Below are positions 26,689 through 35,806 of a stretch of DNA of 64,000 bases, one piece after another; the first letter of the stretch is position 1; every line of letters starts with the position of its first letter. Below the pieces are notes generated by a model that ran no database searches, was not told the DNA's origin, and saw nothing but the letters and a program-made list of their open reading frames with translations. Origin of the DNA: CTSoil-075 sp042610375 (GTDB lineage: Bacteria; Bacillota; Negativicutes; DSM-13327); the NCBI RefSeq assembly GCF_042610375.1, contig NZ_JBGJZL010000004.1, positions 310,001 through 374,000 on the forward strand. Reading direction: 5' to 3'. The position numbers and the translations under genes were made by a program.

Positions 26689-26789
26689 CCGCCGTGGCTT
26701 TTTTGCTTTAAGTACTTTTGAAAAATCTTGAGTAGCGATATCAGCTAAAACTGGAATTATATATTTTATTAACACAATGAAAAGTAGTG

Positions 26790-27650
26790 TTAGGTATTCA
26801 TTATATCAATAAAATTAGCCATGGCTATCGTTTGTGTTATATCTTTTCGTTGTATTAACATTGTTGTGCAATTTCGTAGATGAGATGGCAATTCATAAGA
26901 GGTTAACGTACCTGATTGAATTTTGTCAGCTATAGCGGATTTAGGTAATAGGGATATTCCGATACCAGAAGCTACTCCACCAATAATAGCTTCTAATGAG
27001 CCAAATTCAAAACGTTTTAAGGAAATCGATTTGTTCTCCAACAGATATCGTTCAAGTAGTGATCGGTAAGAACAGCCAGTGGGGAAAACTAATAAGACTC
27101 TATTTCTTAAGATTTCCTCAATATCTTTTGGAGATCGTCGGCCTTCAGCAACCAAGACCATTTCCTCTCTAAATGCAGCAATTTCAATGATGTCAGGGTG
27201 ATTAATAGGTGCTGCAACAAATGCGAAGTCCAGATTATAGTTCAGAACTTGATTAATTAAGTATTCCGTAGTTCCAGTCTGCAGTGATAATTCAACCTTA
27301 TCATATAAGGAGTGATATTTTTTAAGCAAAACAGGAAGATGAATTGCGGCTGTTGTTTCCATAGAGCCAATTCGCAGTAAACCGCCAGCCGATTCATCGG
27401 GATGTAAGCGGAAATATAATTCATCGAGCAACTGGGTGATTTTTACCCCTTGTTCTAAGAAAATCTTACCGGCAGGAGTGAGTTGCACTCCCTTAGCATT
27501 TCGATAAAATAAGCTCACATTCAGATTTGTTTCTAGTTTTCGTATGCGTGCAGTAACGCTAGATTGTGCGTAACCAAGAGTTTCAGCAGCCTTAGTCATG
27601 GAACCATGTAATGCGACTTCACGAAATACGGTTATATCATCTAAATCCAT
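26790..27650 (-). CDS. LysR-family transcriptional regulator
   Basis: 286 residues from the ATG at 27650 (GGAG 11 bases upstream; an in-frame GTG four codons earlier overlaps the site). The N-terminal winged helix (ALHGSMTKAAETLGYAQSSVTARIRKLE) is typical LysR, followed by a two-lobed ligand-binding domain. It is divergent from an MFS transporter gene. The 106-base gap contains CGATT and AATCG halves around 27675-27705 that could be a LysR box. Control of the transporter is the likely role. Confidence 0.92.
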   Translation of the reverse strand: MDLDDITVFREVALHGSMTKAAETLGYAQSSVTARIRKLETNLNVSLFYRNAKGVQLTPAGKIFLEQGVKITQLLDELYFRLHPDESAGGLLRIGSMETTAAIHLPVLLKKYHSLYDKVELSLQTGTTEYLINQVLNYNLDFAFVAAPINHPDIIEIAAFREEMVLVAEGRRSPKDIEEILRNRVLLVFPTGCSYRSLLERYLLENKSISLKRFEFGSLEAIIGGVASGIGISLLPKSAIADKIQSGTLTSYELPSHLRNCTTMLIQRKDITQTIAMANFIDIMNT

Positions 27651-27756
27651 TTTAAATCTCACTCCAATAGGTAAAAACGATTGCTATAATAGAAATTAAT
27701 CGCTTCTGTGAATAATGATTTTATAGTAACATAAAATTATATCATTTGACAAGGAG

Positions 27757-28926
27757 ATGAATAAATCGAATAAGCAACGTAATATTTCTACTCTTGTAGG
27801 TGGGATTTGTGCCCTGAGCTTGGCGATGGGGTTTTCACGATTTGGCTTTACTCCAATTATTCCTCTGATGCAAAGAGATCTTGGTATATCTGAATTGGAT
27901 ATAGCAGTGCTGGCTTCTGCCAACTATGTAGGTTATCTGATTGGGGCGTATATTTCAGGAAAACAAAGGATTAAGGACAATTTGCTAGTATGGTTAGGAG
28001 TCGGCATGGTTGTCAGTATAATTACGATGGTAGCTATATCACTCACGGTAAATGAAGGAGTTTGGATTGTACTAAGATTACTTTCTGGATTTCTAAGTGC
28101 AATTTTATTTGTTGTTACCTCAAATATTACTTTAGGGCAAGGACGAAGGGATTGGGCTGGATATCTATATAGTGGAGTTGGTATTGGCATTGCTCTTACC
28201 GGCATATTTGTACCAATCTTTGATAGCATAGGTGGTTGGAAAGCATCATGGCAAGGATTAGCAATCGGCGGAAGTCTTTTTGGAATCGTGGCGTGGTATA
28301 CTCTATCGCAGGCAGTGCGTTCAGAAACTGGGGAACCGGGAGAAATACGAAACACAAATAATTTTGTGAGAGATTATAGGTGGTATGTGCTTCTCATTAG
28401 CTATGGACTTGAGGGGATTGGCTATATCATCACAGCTACATTTATTGTACAAATGATAAAAGGGATGCATGAACTCAGCCATATTGCGAACCCAAGTTGG
28501 ATATTAATTGGCTTGGCGGCAGTGCCCTCTACATTTCTGTGGGCACACATCGCGAAAATGACAAATATAAAAAAGAGCCTAATTCTGGCTTTTGCAGTAC
28601 AGGCTTTAGGAATTATATTAACAGTTATAATACCAAATAAAGGAAGTATCTTGATTGGAGGTGTTTTATTTGGCGGAACCTTCATGGGAATAACCAGTTT
28701 AACGATTACCTTGGCATCCCAGATGAAACCCGAAAATCAAATGCAAGCTATTGGAGAATTAACGACGGTATATGCATTAGGTCAGATCATTGGTCCCATT
28801 GTTGCAGCATATCTGCAAAAAAACTTTAACATAGTAGCTCCCAGCTTTTTTGCTGTAGCGGTTTTAATAGTGGCCTTATTCGCATTGATGGCACTGAGAG
28901 TGGAGGATATTAAATTGAAAGACTGA
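27757..28926 (+). CDS. MFS transporter, YbfB/YjiJ type
   Basis: 389 residues with about 12 membrane helices. The N-terminal ALSLAMGFSRFGFTPIIPLM is the signature of the YbfB family of major facilitators. An AAGGAG site directly abuts the ATG, an unusual spacing, and no better start is visible. It is divergent from the LysR gene. The substrate is unknown; efflux of a small organic compound is the usual guess. Confidence 0.87.
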   Translation: MNKSNKQRNISTLVGGICALSLAMGFSRFGFTPIIPLMQRDLGISELDIAVLASANYVGYLIGAYISGKQRIKDNLLVWLGVGMVVSIITMVAISLTVNEGVWIVLRLLSGFLSAILFVVTSNITLGQGRRDWAGYLYSGVGIGIALTGIFVPIFDSIGGWKASWQGLAIGGSLFGIVAWYTLSQAVRSETGEPGEIRNTNNFVRDYRWYVLLISYGLEGIGYIITATFIVQMIKGMHELSHIANPSWILIGLAAVPSTFLWAHIAKMTNIKKSLILAFAVQALGIILTVIIPNKGSILIGGVLFGGTFMGITSLTITLASQMKPENQMQAIGELTTVYALGQIIGPIVAAYLQKNFNIVAPSFFAVAVLIVALFALMALRVEDIKLKD

Positions 28927-29065
28927 AAGCAAATAAATAATGCTTAACTAATCAAGTGAGTACCCTGATAATTATTGCTATCCCAACCACAGCCCTAAAA
29001 ATAATGTGTAAAGTAGTATTTAATGAAAAATATTTTGTACTTCATGTATAGAAGGAGGATGTAAA

Positions 29066-29146
29066 ATGGTTGATGAAAAGATAATAGAATCTTTTCATAT
29101 GATGTGGGATGGTTTCCCGGTAAGACAGGGGTTTATTCGGGGATGA
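29066..29146 (+). pseudogene. N-terminal remnant of a small conserved protein
   Basis: ATG with GAAGGAGG upstream, then 26 codons (DEKIIESFHMMWDGFPV) ending in a stop where lyase-like sequence begins. It looks like the start of a gene fused by deletion to the tail of another. Confidence 0.4.
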
Positions 29147-29396
29147 TTGCGGCTCGCCAAGGGAGAGAGATTTTAGATAACGTTTGTAATGTATTAGCCA
29201 TTGAAATGTTGGCCGCCGTGAAGGTATTGATTTTCTAACGCCATTAACACTAGGCGAGGGGACTGTCAAAGCCCATCAAACCATTCGTAGCGTTGTACCA
29301 CACTTAGAGCAAGACCGGATACCTTTCCCAGATATCGAAGGGATGTCATCCTCACTTAGACTTTCCTTAGTAGTAGGATTACTACATCGTGTATAA
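29147..29396 (+). pseudogene. Aromatic/histidine ammonia-lyase C-terminal remnant
   Basis: ARQGREILDNVCNVLAIEML followed, after a frameshift, by GIDFLTPLTLGEGTVKAHQT and IRSVVPHLEQDRIPFPDIE. This is the C-terminal pattern of MIO-type ammonia-lyases (HutH/PAL/TAL). The catalytic N-terminal two thirds are absent. It is non-functional. Confidence 0.7.
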
Positions 29397-29450
29397 CATG
29401 ATTCGGTTGCCTTCACTGTCTGCGAAATAAGCGTAGAAGCCATAATTCTT
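29382..29450 (-). pseudogene. Glyoxalase/VOC-family C-terminal remnant
   Basis: On the minus strand the frame reads GFYAYFADSEGNRIMLYTM and stops. This is the typical last strand of VOC proteins, with the metal-ligand region of the second repeat. The rest is missing. Confidence 0.55.
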
Positions 29451-29787
29451 TGACTATTTCGTGTCTTGGTTTGTCATTTAAGTATAACGAGACCATTTGA
29501 TTCTTTATTGGTATATAAAAAGATACTATACTACAAAATAGTGCGTACTTGCTATTATGTTCCTTATTGATTATTATTACTATAGCAGATACGGCTTTAA
29601 CGAAAAATAATTTATTTGGTCTTTGGAGTCTACCTAAAAAATACCAGATCCAGCGTTCTAATTTTATTTATTACCCACAATGCAGATGGTGTTTTAAAGA
29701 ATTTTTTTTAGAGGGGATAGAGAACTTCCAAACACTTAGGGAAAATAGGGCTGTGTTATTGCAATAACTAAAAAAACAGGGGGAAAT
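29451..29787. other. Spacer before the alcohol dehydrogenase gene
   Basis: AT-rich sequence. A 72-codon ORF at 29549-29767 has neither a ribosome binding site nor a recognisable protein pattern. I see no reliable feature. Confidence 0.35.
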
Positions 29788-30840
29788 GTGATGATTACGA
29801 CAAGTCAAAAGAAAAAAGAAATGTCGAAAAACACTATGAAAGCCATTCAGCTCCATGAGTTCGGTGGTCCTGAGGTGCTACGTTACGAGGAGGCGTCTAC
29901 TCCCGAGCTGAATCTGGGTGAGGTGCTCGTTCGCGTTCACGCGATTGGCATCAATCCCCCCGACTGGTACCTACGCGATGGCTATAAGGCGCTTCCGCTC
30001 GAATGGCAGCCGCAGGTGGCTTTCCCCGCTATTTTGGGAACAGATATTTCGGGCGTTATCGAGGCGGTCGCCGATGATGTAAAGGACTTCTCCATTGGAG
30101 ACGAAGTGTATTCGATGGTTCGCTTTCCAAGCGGCATGTTCGGGGACAGCAAGGCCTATGCCGAGTACGTCAGCGTGCCAGCAGCGGAAGTTGCACTCAA
30201 GCCGACCGGCATTGATCATGTGCATGCTGCCGGAGCACCGATGTCGCTACTCACCGCGTGGCAGTTCATGATCGAACTGGGGCACAATGAACCCAATCCC
30301 CTTCAGCCAAACATGCATGAGCCAGTGCCGCTTGAGGGCAAGACAGTTCTGGTGAACGGAGCCGCAGGCGGCGTGGGGCACTTCGCGGTGCAAATAGCGA
30401 AACTGAAAGGTGCGCACGTCATTGCCGTGGCATCGGGCAAACATGAGTTACTTTTGCGGGAACTCGGTGCCGACGAATTCATCGATTACACCAAAAATTA
30501 TCCCGAGGATATTGCACATGATATTGACCTTGTCATCGACGCCCTCGGCGGTCCGACCACCGGTCGTTTTCTGCGCACGCTGAAGCGCGGCGGTGCATTG
30601 TTCCCAGTGTTCCCCTTAGGTTTCTCCGGTGCCAATGATGCTGAGAAGCTGGGCGTCACGGTCTCGACAACCCAAGTCCGTTCGAGCGGGGCTCAGTTGA
30701 CGGAAGTCGGGCGCTTACTCGATGATGGGACGATCCGTGTTGTCCTGGACAGTACCTATCCGCTTGCCGATGCTCGCAAGGCCCACGAACGAGCCGCTCG
30801 TGGGCACATTCAAGGCAAGATCGTGCTCACTGTCGCGTGA
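29788..30840 (+). CDS. NADP-dependent zinc-type oxidoreductase (MDR superfamily)
   Basis: 350 residues, GGGGGAAA before the ATG; starts at codons 12 or 16 are also possible. It has the MDR N-terminal GroES-like domain (GEVLVRVHAIGINPPDWYLRDG) and a nucleotide-binding fold with NGAAGGVGHFAVQIAK. Structural zinc cysteines are absent, as in quinone oxidoreductases. It catalyses NADPH-linked reduction of enones or quinones, or alcohol oxidation. The gene is visibly more GC-rich than its neighbours, pointing to recent transfer. Confidence 0.9.
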   Translation: MMITTSQKKKEMSKNTMKAIQLHEFGGPEVLRYEEASTPELNLGEVLVRVHAIGINPPDWYLRDGYKALPLEWQPQVAFPAILGTDISGVIEAVADDVKDFSIGDEVYSMVRFPSGMFGDSKAYAEYVSVPAAEVALKPTGIDHVHAAGAPMSLLTAWQFMIELGHNEPNPLQPNMHEPVPLEGKTVLVNGAAGGVGHFAVQIAKLKGAHVIAVASGKHELLLRELGADEFIDYTKNYPEDIAHDIDLVIDALGGPTTGRFLRTLKRGGALFPVFPLGFSGANDAEKLGVTVSTTQVRSSGAQLTEVGRLLDDGTIRVVLDSTYPLADARKAHERAARGHIQGKIVLTVA

Positions 30841-30915
30841 GGGCGAAATTTACCATCCAAGGGGAGAAAATATTCTTAGGAGATAAAGTAATTATTGATT
30901 ATAGGGGGAATTGTG

Positions 30916-31470
30916 ATGAATGTATTGGCGATTATTGGAAGTCCGAGAAAAAACGGTAATACAGCTGCTATCGTCAACGCCGTCTGCCGAGGAGCGGTTG
31001 CGGTAGGACATGAAGTAGAGATTATTAACGTAAATGATTTAACTATTCACGACTGCGTGGGCTGCAATGCCTGTAAAACTGGTAAAATCGAGTACTGTGT
31101 TTTAAATGATGATATGCAAAAACTATATCCGAAAATTGTGACGGCAGACTGTTTGGTGGTTGGTACGCCGGTATATGTGGGACAAATGACCGGGAAAATG
31201 AAGAATTTCTTTGATCGCTGGTATGCTTTCTTGGATGAAAATCATCAATTGCGTCATTTTCCAGGGGAGAAATATATTACCGTTACTTCCAGCGGCGGAC
31301 CAGCGGAGGCTTTTCAATCATTAACCGATTATTTTAATTATTGGTTAGGTGATTTTTTTCAAATGAAACTAGTAAAGAATATTGTGGCGGGAACTTTGCA
31401 AGCTGTCGATGATATAAACAAGCAGCCGGAAATTCTGCAATTAGCAGAGAAAACTGGACGCGAACTGTAA
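30916..31470 (+). CDS. Flavodoxin-like NAD(P)H-dependent reductase / iron-sulfur flavoprotein
   Basis: 184 residues from the ATG at 30916 (GGGGGAA upstream). It begins VLAIIGSPRKNGNTAAIV, the FMN phosphate-binding loop, followed by CVGCNACKTGKIEYC, a Cys-rich segment typical of iron-sulfur flavoproteins, and GTPVYVGQMTGKMKNFFDR. It probably transfers electrons from a ferredoxin or NAD(P)H to small acceptors. A terminator follows. Confidence 0.87.
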   Translation: MNVLAIIGSPRKNGNTAAIVNAVCRGAVAVGHEVEIINVNDLTIHDCVGCNACKTGKIEYCVLNDDMQKLYPKIVTADCLVVGTPVYVGQMTGKMKNFFDRWYAFLDENHQLRHFPGEKYITVTSSGGPAEAFQSLTDYFNYWLGDFFQMKLVKNIVAGTLQAVDDINKQPEILQLAEKTGREL

Positions 31471-31506
31471 GCGGGATGTAACCATAGCAGTTATAATGAC
31501 GAAAAC

Positions 31507-31547
31507 AGCCTAGGCCCTTTTACATAAGGGTTTAGGCTATTTCTTTT
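31507..31547 (+). terminator. Terminator after the flavoprotein gene
   Basis: AGCCTAGGCCCTT pairs with AAGGGTTTAGGCT around a six-base loop, followed by ATTTCTTTT. Confidence 0.75.
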
Positions 31548-31631
31548 GGCTGAAGTGAACAGGGATTAATCATTACAGCCCTATTTTATTATTGAGAAGG
31601 AAAGTAATTTCATAAGGTAGAAAGGATTAGT

Positions 31632-32457
31632 GATTCTGGTGCAAAAAAATAAATCCATGATATAATCATTACCCTAAACTTTAAAATTGAGGTAAAGAGC
31701 ATGTCACAGAATTTATTCAAATGGAAGCATTTCAGATCGGATATTATAATGTTGTGTGTTCGCTGGTACTTGAAATATCCACTTAGCTATCGAATGCTTG
31801 TAGAGATGATGCAAGAAAGAGGATTAAACCTAACTCATACAACAATTATGAGATGGGTTCATCAATATTCTCCAGTTATTTGCGAGAAACTCAGAAAACA
31901 TATTAAACCAACGAATGATTCGTGGCGGATGGATGAAACCTATCTGAAAATCAAGGGTACAAATGCGTATTTATATAGAGCCGTAGATTCTGAAGGGAAA
32001 ACTATCGACTTTTTTGTATCTGAACATCGTGATAAAGATGCCACCAAGAAGTTCTTTAGCAAAGCTTTAAAGGCTATACATAATCAGCAACCAAGAGTCA
32101 TAACAACTGACAAGTACGCTGCAACCGAGGTTGCTATCTATGAAATGATTTATAATGGAATCCTTTCTGTTAGCACGTCGCTTCGAAAAGTAAAATACAT
32201 GAACAATATTATTGAGCAGGACCATCGCTTTATAAAACGAAAGGTCAAGCCAATGCTTGGATTTGATAGTTTTGAAACTGCTGAGAAAACACTTTGCGGA
32301 ATTGAGACCATGCATATGATCAGGAAAGGACAGATTGAAGAAATTCAGTCTGTCCTTTCTGAGGTTGAGTTTCTAAACAACATCATGGGTATCGTAGCTT
32401 AACACTGGAGTGAAATCTAGGATATTTTTGACTTTATAAAATTTTTGCACCAGAACC
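31632..32457 (+). mobile_element. IS6-family element, complete copy
   Basis: 826 bases from GATTCTGGTGCAAAAAAAT to TTTTTGCACCAGAACC with an intact transposase. No 8-base target duplication is visible at the flanks. Confidence 0.9.
31701..32402 (+). CDS. IS6-family transposase
   Basis: 233 residues with the full DDE set: Asp78 in WRMDETY, Asp137 in ITTDKYA, Glu172 in IIEQDHRFIKRK. The N-terminal CVRWYLKYPLSYRMLVEMM region is the IS6 HTH. GAGGTAAAG lies upstream. It is closely related to the copy at 22021 but not identical, so the family has had time to diverge. Confidence 0.93.
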   Translation: MSQNLFKWKHFRSDIIMLCVRWYLKYPLSYRMLVEMMQERGLNLTHTTIMRWVHQYSPVICEKLRKHIKPTNDSWRMDETYLKIKGTNAYLYRAVDSEGKTIDFFVSEHRDKDATKKFFSKALKAIHNQQPRVITTDKYAATEVAIYEMIYNGILSVSTSLRKVKYMNNIIEQDHRFIKRKVKPMLGFDSFETAEKTLCGIETMHMIRKGQIEEIQSVLSEVEFLNNIMGIVA

Positions 32458-32565
32458 TTTTTATCGATGCTTGACATTTTTACTTTAAAACAGACAACTC
32501 TACGGAGAGTTTATTGTATAGCAGATGTAGACTTGGTACAATTTATTACATGGAGGTACAGTAAA

Positions 32566-33150
32566 ATGCAAAACACTAAAGTCGGAAACATAATCCGCAC
32601 CTTGCGCCAGGAATGCAATATGACGCAAAAACAGCTTGCGGACAAAATGAATATCAGTGACAAAACCGTTTCCAAGTGGGAGCGTGGTTTGGGGTGTCCG
32701 GATATTTCGCTTATTCCAGAGCTTTCAGATATTCTCGGAGTTGATACACAAAAATTGCTAGTCGGCGATATGACTCCGAATGATTTTGTGGGAGGCAATA
32801 TGAAAAACACAAGATATTATGTCTGCTCAATATGCAATAATATTTCACTTTGCACTGGTGAAGCAGAGGTTTCATGCTGCGGCAAAAAGCTAATGGCTCA
32901 GGCAATGAAGAAAGCGGAAGAAAGTGAAAAACTTTCTGTCCAAGTCATAGAAGACAATTGGTATATTACGAGTGTTCACCCCATGACAAAGACGCATTAC
33001 ATTTCATTTGTGGCTTTTGCGATGGGCGATCGTATCCATTTTATCAAGCAGTATCCGGAGTGGGATTTGGGTGTGCGTATCCCCAAAAGAGGACACGGAA
33101 TGATGATCTGGTACTGTATAGAACACGGCTTATTCTATCAGTTATTGTAA
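32566..33150 (+). CDS. XRE-type regulator fused to a desulfoferrodoxin/superoxide-reductase-like domain
   Basis: 194 residues from the ATG at 32566 (GGAGG nine bases upstream). Residues 1-65 are a Cro/C1 helix-turn-helix (MTQKQLADKMNISDKTVSKW). Residues 84-110 resemble desulforedoxin (Cys87, Cys90, Cys104, Cys105). Residues 130-190 resemble the superoxide reductase iron site (SVHPMTKTHYISF with His138 and His144, then YCIEHGL with Cys184 and His187). The fifth ligand His of SOR is replaced (EKL where SOR has EKH). It may sense iron, superoxide or redox state, and lies 16 bases before a flavoprotein gene. Confidence 0.85.
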   Translation: MQNTKVGNIIRTLRQECNMTQKQLADKMNISDKTVSKWERGLGCPDISLIPELSDILGVDTQKLLVGDMTPNDFVGGNMKNTRYYVCSICNNISLCTGEAEVSCCGKKLMAQAMKKAEESEKLSVQVIEDNWYITSVHPMTKTHYISFVAFAMGDRIHFIKQYPEWDLGVRIPKRGHGMMIWYCIEHGLFYQLL

Positions 33151-33166
33151 AAGGAGATAATATAAA

Positions 33167-33838
33167 ATGAAGTTTATAGTATTTAACGGAAGCCCTGCTG
33201 GGGCAAACAGCAACACAAATGTGATTGTAGAAGCGTTTTTGGATGGCGCAAAAAGAGCCGATGCTGATACAGAAAATGTGTTTTTAATTGATAAGAACAT
33301 TGGACACTGCAAAGGATGCTTTGCCTGCTGGTTTAAAACACCAGGAAAATGCGTGATGCAGGATGACATGACAGAGCTTTTGGATAAATATAATGCTGCT
33401 GATGTGGTGTGCTTTGCTTCGCCTGTTTACACATGGAATATGACAGCAGCTCTCAAGAACTTTGCCGATAGGCTCGTACCGCTGAAAAGCCCTCGAATTG
33501 TAAATTCGGGCGAAAATTTTGACCTTGCGGATTCCAAACCTAAAACGCAGCAATTTGTGGTGATTTCAAACTGTGGCTTTCCGGGCAACAACAATTTTGA
33601 AACCATGAAAATGGTGTTTGCTTCCTGCAATCCTGTTCTTGAGATTTATCGCAATTGCGGAAAACTCTTAAAAAGCAAGGACGAGAAAATCAAAGCAACC
33701 GTAAATGAATATTTGCAAGTTGTCGAGCAGGCAGGATATGAGATGGCAACGCAAAATTACGTATCGGAAGAAACAAAACCAAAACTTGAAATGCAGCTCA
33801 TGTCGATACCTGATTATGTGAAATACATCGGAATGTAG
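33167..33838 (+). CDS. Flavodoxin family protein (NADPH-dependent FMN reductase-like)
   Basis: 223 residues with AAAGGAG upstream. It begins FIVFNGSPAGANSNTNVIVE, an FMN phosphate loop, and has CKGCFACWFKTPGKC and SPVYTWNMTAALKNFADR, features of the iron-sulfur flavoprotein/NADPH FMN reductase group. It follows the XRE-SOR fusion after 16 bases and is probably co-transcribed, suggesting a redox-stress or small-quinone reduction role. Confidence 0.87.
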   Translation: MKFIVFNGSPAGANSNTNVIVEAFLDGAKRADADTENVFLIDKNIGHCKGCFACWFKTPGKCVMQDDMTELLDKYNAADVVCFASPVYTWNMTAALKNFADRLVPLKSPRIVNSGENFDLADSKPKTQQFVVISNCGFPGNNNFETMKMVFASCNPVLEIYRNCGKLLKSKDEKIKATVNEYLQVVEQAGYEMATQNYVSEETKPKLEMQLMSIPDYVKYIGM

Positions 33839-33911
33839 CATAGGATTGATAAACCTATTACCATTGCGAAGCCGCTCAGACAATATCACCCCCCTGCATT
33901 TTAGAAGGTAG

Positions 33912-33950
33912 AACCTTTACGCAAAACTCCAATTCGCGAATCAGTATCAT
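33912..33950 (+). repeat. Dispersed repeat, partial copy F
   Basis: CCTTTACGCAAAACTCCAATT and CGCGAATCAGTATCAT match the same segment in copies C and E. The core with CACAACACATG is missing. Confidence 0.45.
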
Positions 33951-33962
33951 AAAAGTCTGTGA

Positions 33963-34009
33963 AACCGCTAATTACCTTGATTTGTAAGGTAATTAGCGGT
34001 TTTTTTATG
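33963..34009. terminator. Strong hairpin terminator between convergent genes
   Basis: AACCGCTAATTACCTT pairs perfectly with its complement arm around a seven-base loop and is followed by TTTTTTT. It ends the plus-strand flavoprotein transcript and may also stop the minus-strand AraC transcript. Confidence 0.85.
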
Positions 34010-34057
34010 ATGTTGTTTTCTTATAACGGATTTATTTTTATACATACAAATTTTTTG

Positions 34058-34975
34058 TTAAGAATTACTACCTTTTTTTAATAGATGAAACTTCCTATAA
34101 TCAGTTGGGGACATATTCATATGTTCATCAAATACCTTAGAAAAATAACTAGAGCTGTTGAAACCAACCATCTCAGCGATTTGCGTCATGGAAAAGTTTG
34201 TTGTTAGCAGTAATGAAAGGCTAGCTGATATACGATATTTCATGAGATATTGTACAGGCGGTATATGAATAACATTTTGAAAACATCGAGAGCATTCTCT
34301 CGTACTAATACCAGCGAAATCGGCGATGTCTTTGATAGATAATGGCTCTGAATAATTATCATGAATGAACTGCATCATGCACTGAGTACGACTTTCTTGT
34401 AAGGGATTAATAAGTACACCTTTTACGTTTTTCTGCACGATATCATTTAGAATCAATCGCCAAATACGTGATAGATTTTCACAGATAATGAGTTCCTTAC
34501 AAAAAACTTCTTTAGCAAAAGCAGAATACACCTCTTTAATGGATAAAATGATCTCATTTTTCCATGTGGAATTATTTGAAAAGATATAGGTTGCTAATCC
34601 TGCATTGTCAAAAATAGGTGTAATCATTTGACGATAAATAAAGGTGCCTTTTCCGCCAGTGAAAATAGACGGTGAAAAAAGGATTGTGATTAATTCGCAG
34701 CCTTCCCCCTCGGTCACCACCATAGAGTGTAAAATATTCGAATTAATAAAAGCGCCCTCATTTTCACGAATGATATATTCCTGACTTCCTAACAGCATTC
34801 GCAGACAACCTTTGGTCACCACAAAAATTTCGATTTCTTCATGCCAATGCCACGGCACATATCCTAGCGCATATTTGGCGATGTCAGCAAAGAAAATCGC
34901 ACACGGGAAATCTTCGGTAACATATTCTAATACTTCCATACCTTTTTCGTTAATGGGAATAAAATCTCGTTGCAC
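34058..34975 (-). CDS. AraC-family transcriptional regulator with cupin domain
   Basis: 305 residues from the GTG at 34975 (GGGGGG upstream); a longer open frame to 35143 has no site. The N-terminal cupin domain has PWHWHEEIEIFVV (metal/ligand His and Glu). The C-terminal two HTH motifs (IKDIADFAGISTRECSRCFQ and MTQIAEMVGFNSSSYFSKVF) are AraC type. It is divergent from the YczE/HAD operon across a 162-base gap and probably regulates it. Confidence 0.92.
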   Translation of the reverse strand: MQRDFIPINEKGMEVLEYVTEDFPCAIFFADIAKYALGYVPWHWHEEIEIFVVTKGCLRMLLGSQEYIIRENEGAFINSNILHSMVVTEGEGCELITILFSPSIFTGGKGTFIYRQMITPIFDNAGLATYIFSNNSTWKNEIILSIKEVYSAFAKEVFCKELIICENLSRIWRLILNDIVQKNVKGVLINPLQESRTQCMMQFIHDNYSEPLSIKDIADFAGISTRECSRCFQNVIHIPPVQYLMKYRISASLSLLLTTNFSMTQIAEMVGFNSSSYFSKVFDEHMNMSPTDYRKFHLLKKGSNS

Positions 34976-35137
34976 AACGTTACCCCCCTTTTTTGGTCTT
35001 AAATTTGCAAGAAATCGTCTGTAATGTGATATAATCCAACAATAATTGGCGATATAATTATAACATAATAAATTAGTGCTAACGATCGGTATAATGAATG
35101 ATCGCGCTAAACGACAAGAAGAAAGGATTATATCACC

Positions 35138-35767
35138 GTGCAAAAAGAAATTTTTCGGAAAAGATTAAGTATGACTATATGGGGGACGATCGGGACGGCT
35201 ATCGGATGTGGATTATTAAAATTCGCAGACTTAGGAATTGATCCTTTTAATGCGATGGTAACTGGAATCGCAAATCTGAGCGGTATACAGTATGGAATGG
35301 TATTTATCTTAGTGACGGCGGTATTTCTGATTTTTACATTGATTTTTGATAAAAACTACATCGGTATTGCAACGATTCTCGGCCTGTTCTTAGTCGGATA
35401 TGTGGTTCAGTATACGTTAGTACTGCTAAATATACTTTTCCCTAGTGCAGATATGTTTCTTCGAATCATCACATTGGTATTCGGATTACTGCTCATTAGC
35501 GTGGCATCTTCTCTCTATTTTACTGCAGGTATGGGAGTTTCGGCATACGATGCAACATCGTTGATCGCAGCAGATAAATCACCGCTTCCCTTTCGTGTAT
35601 GCAGAATTATTTCGGATGTTACCTGCGTAATATTAGGTTTTACTTTTAATGCCACCATTGGCATTGGAACGATCATCACGGCCTTTTTTCTTGGTCCGGC
35701 AATTGACTTCTTTAATAAACGGTTAGCAAAACCTTTTCTCTATGGAAAGGGCCACGGTGAAAAATAA
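35138..35767 (+). CDS. YczE/YyaS/YitT family membrane protein
   Basis: 209 residues from a GTG start with AAAGGA upstream. About five or six membrane helices are present; TIGTAIGCGLLKFADLGIDPF and the GMGVSAYDATSLIAA stretch are characteristic of the YczE family. Its biochemical role is unknown in general, though members are often placed under AraC or TetR regulators. It is followed after 39 bases by a HAD phosphatase, likely the same operon. Confidence 0.87.
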   Translation: MQKEIFRKRLSMTIWGTIGTAIGCGLLKFADLGIDPFNAMVTGIANLSGIQYGMVFILVTAVFLIFTLIFDKNYIGIATILGLFLVGYVVQYTLVLLNILFPSADMFLRIITLVFGLLLISVASSLYFTAGMGVSAYDATSLIAADKSPLPFRVCRIISDVTCVILGFTFNATIGIGTIITAFFLGPAIDFFNKRLAKPFLYGKGHGEK

Positions 35768-35806
35768 CCATATGAATAAATAGATGAAAGAGTATAGGGG
35801 GATTAT

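Noticed and set aside
29549..29767. 72-codon hydrophobic ORF before the alcohol dehydrogenase gene
   Set aside because: No ribosome binding site and no conserved look; treated as chance.
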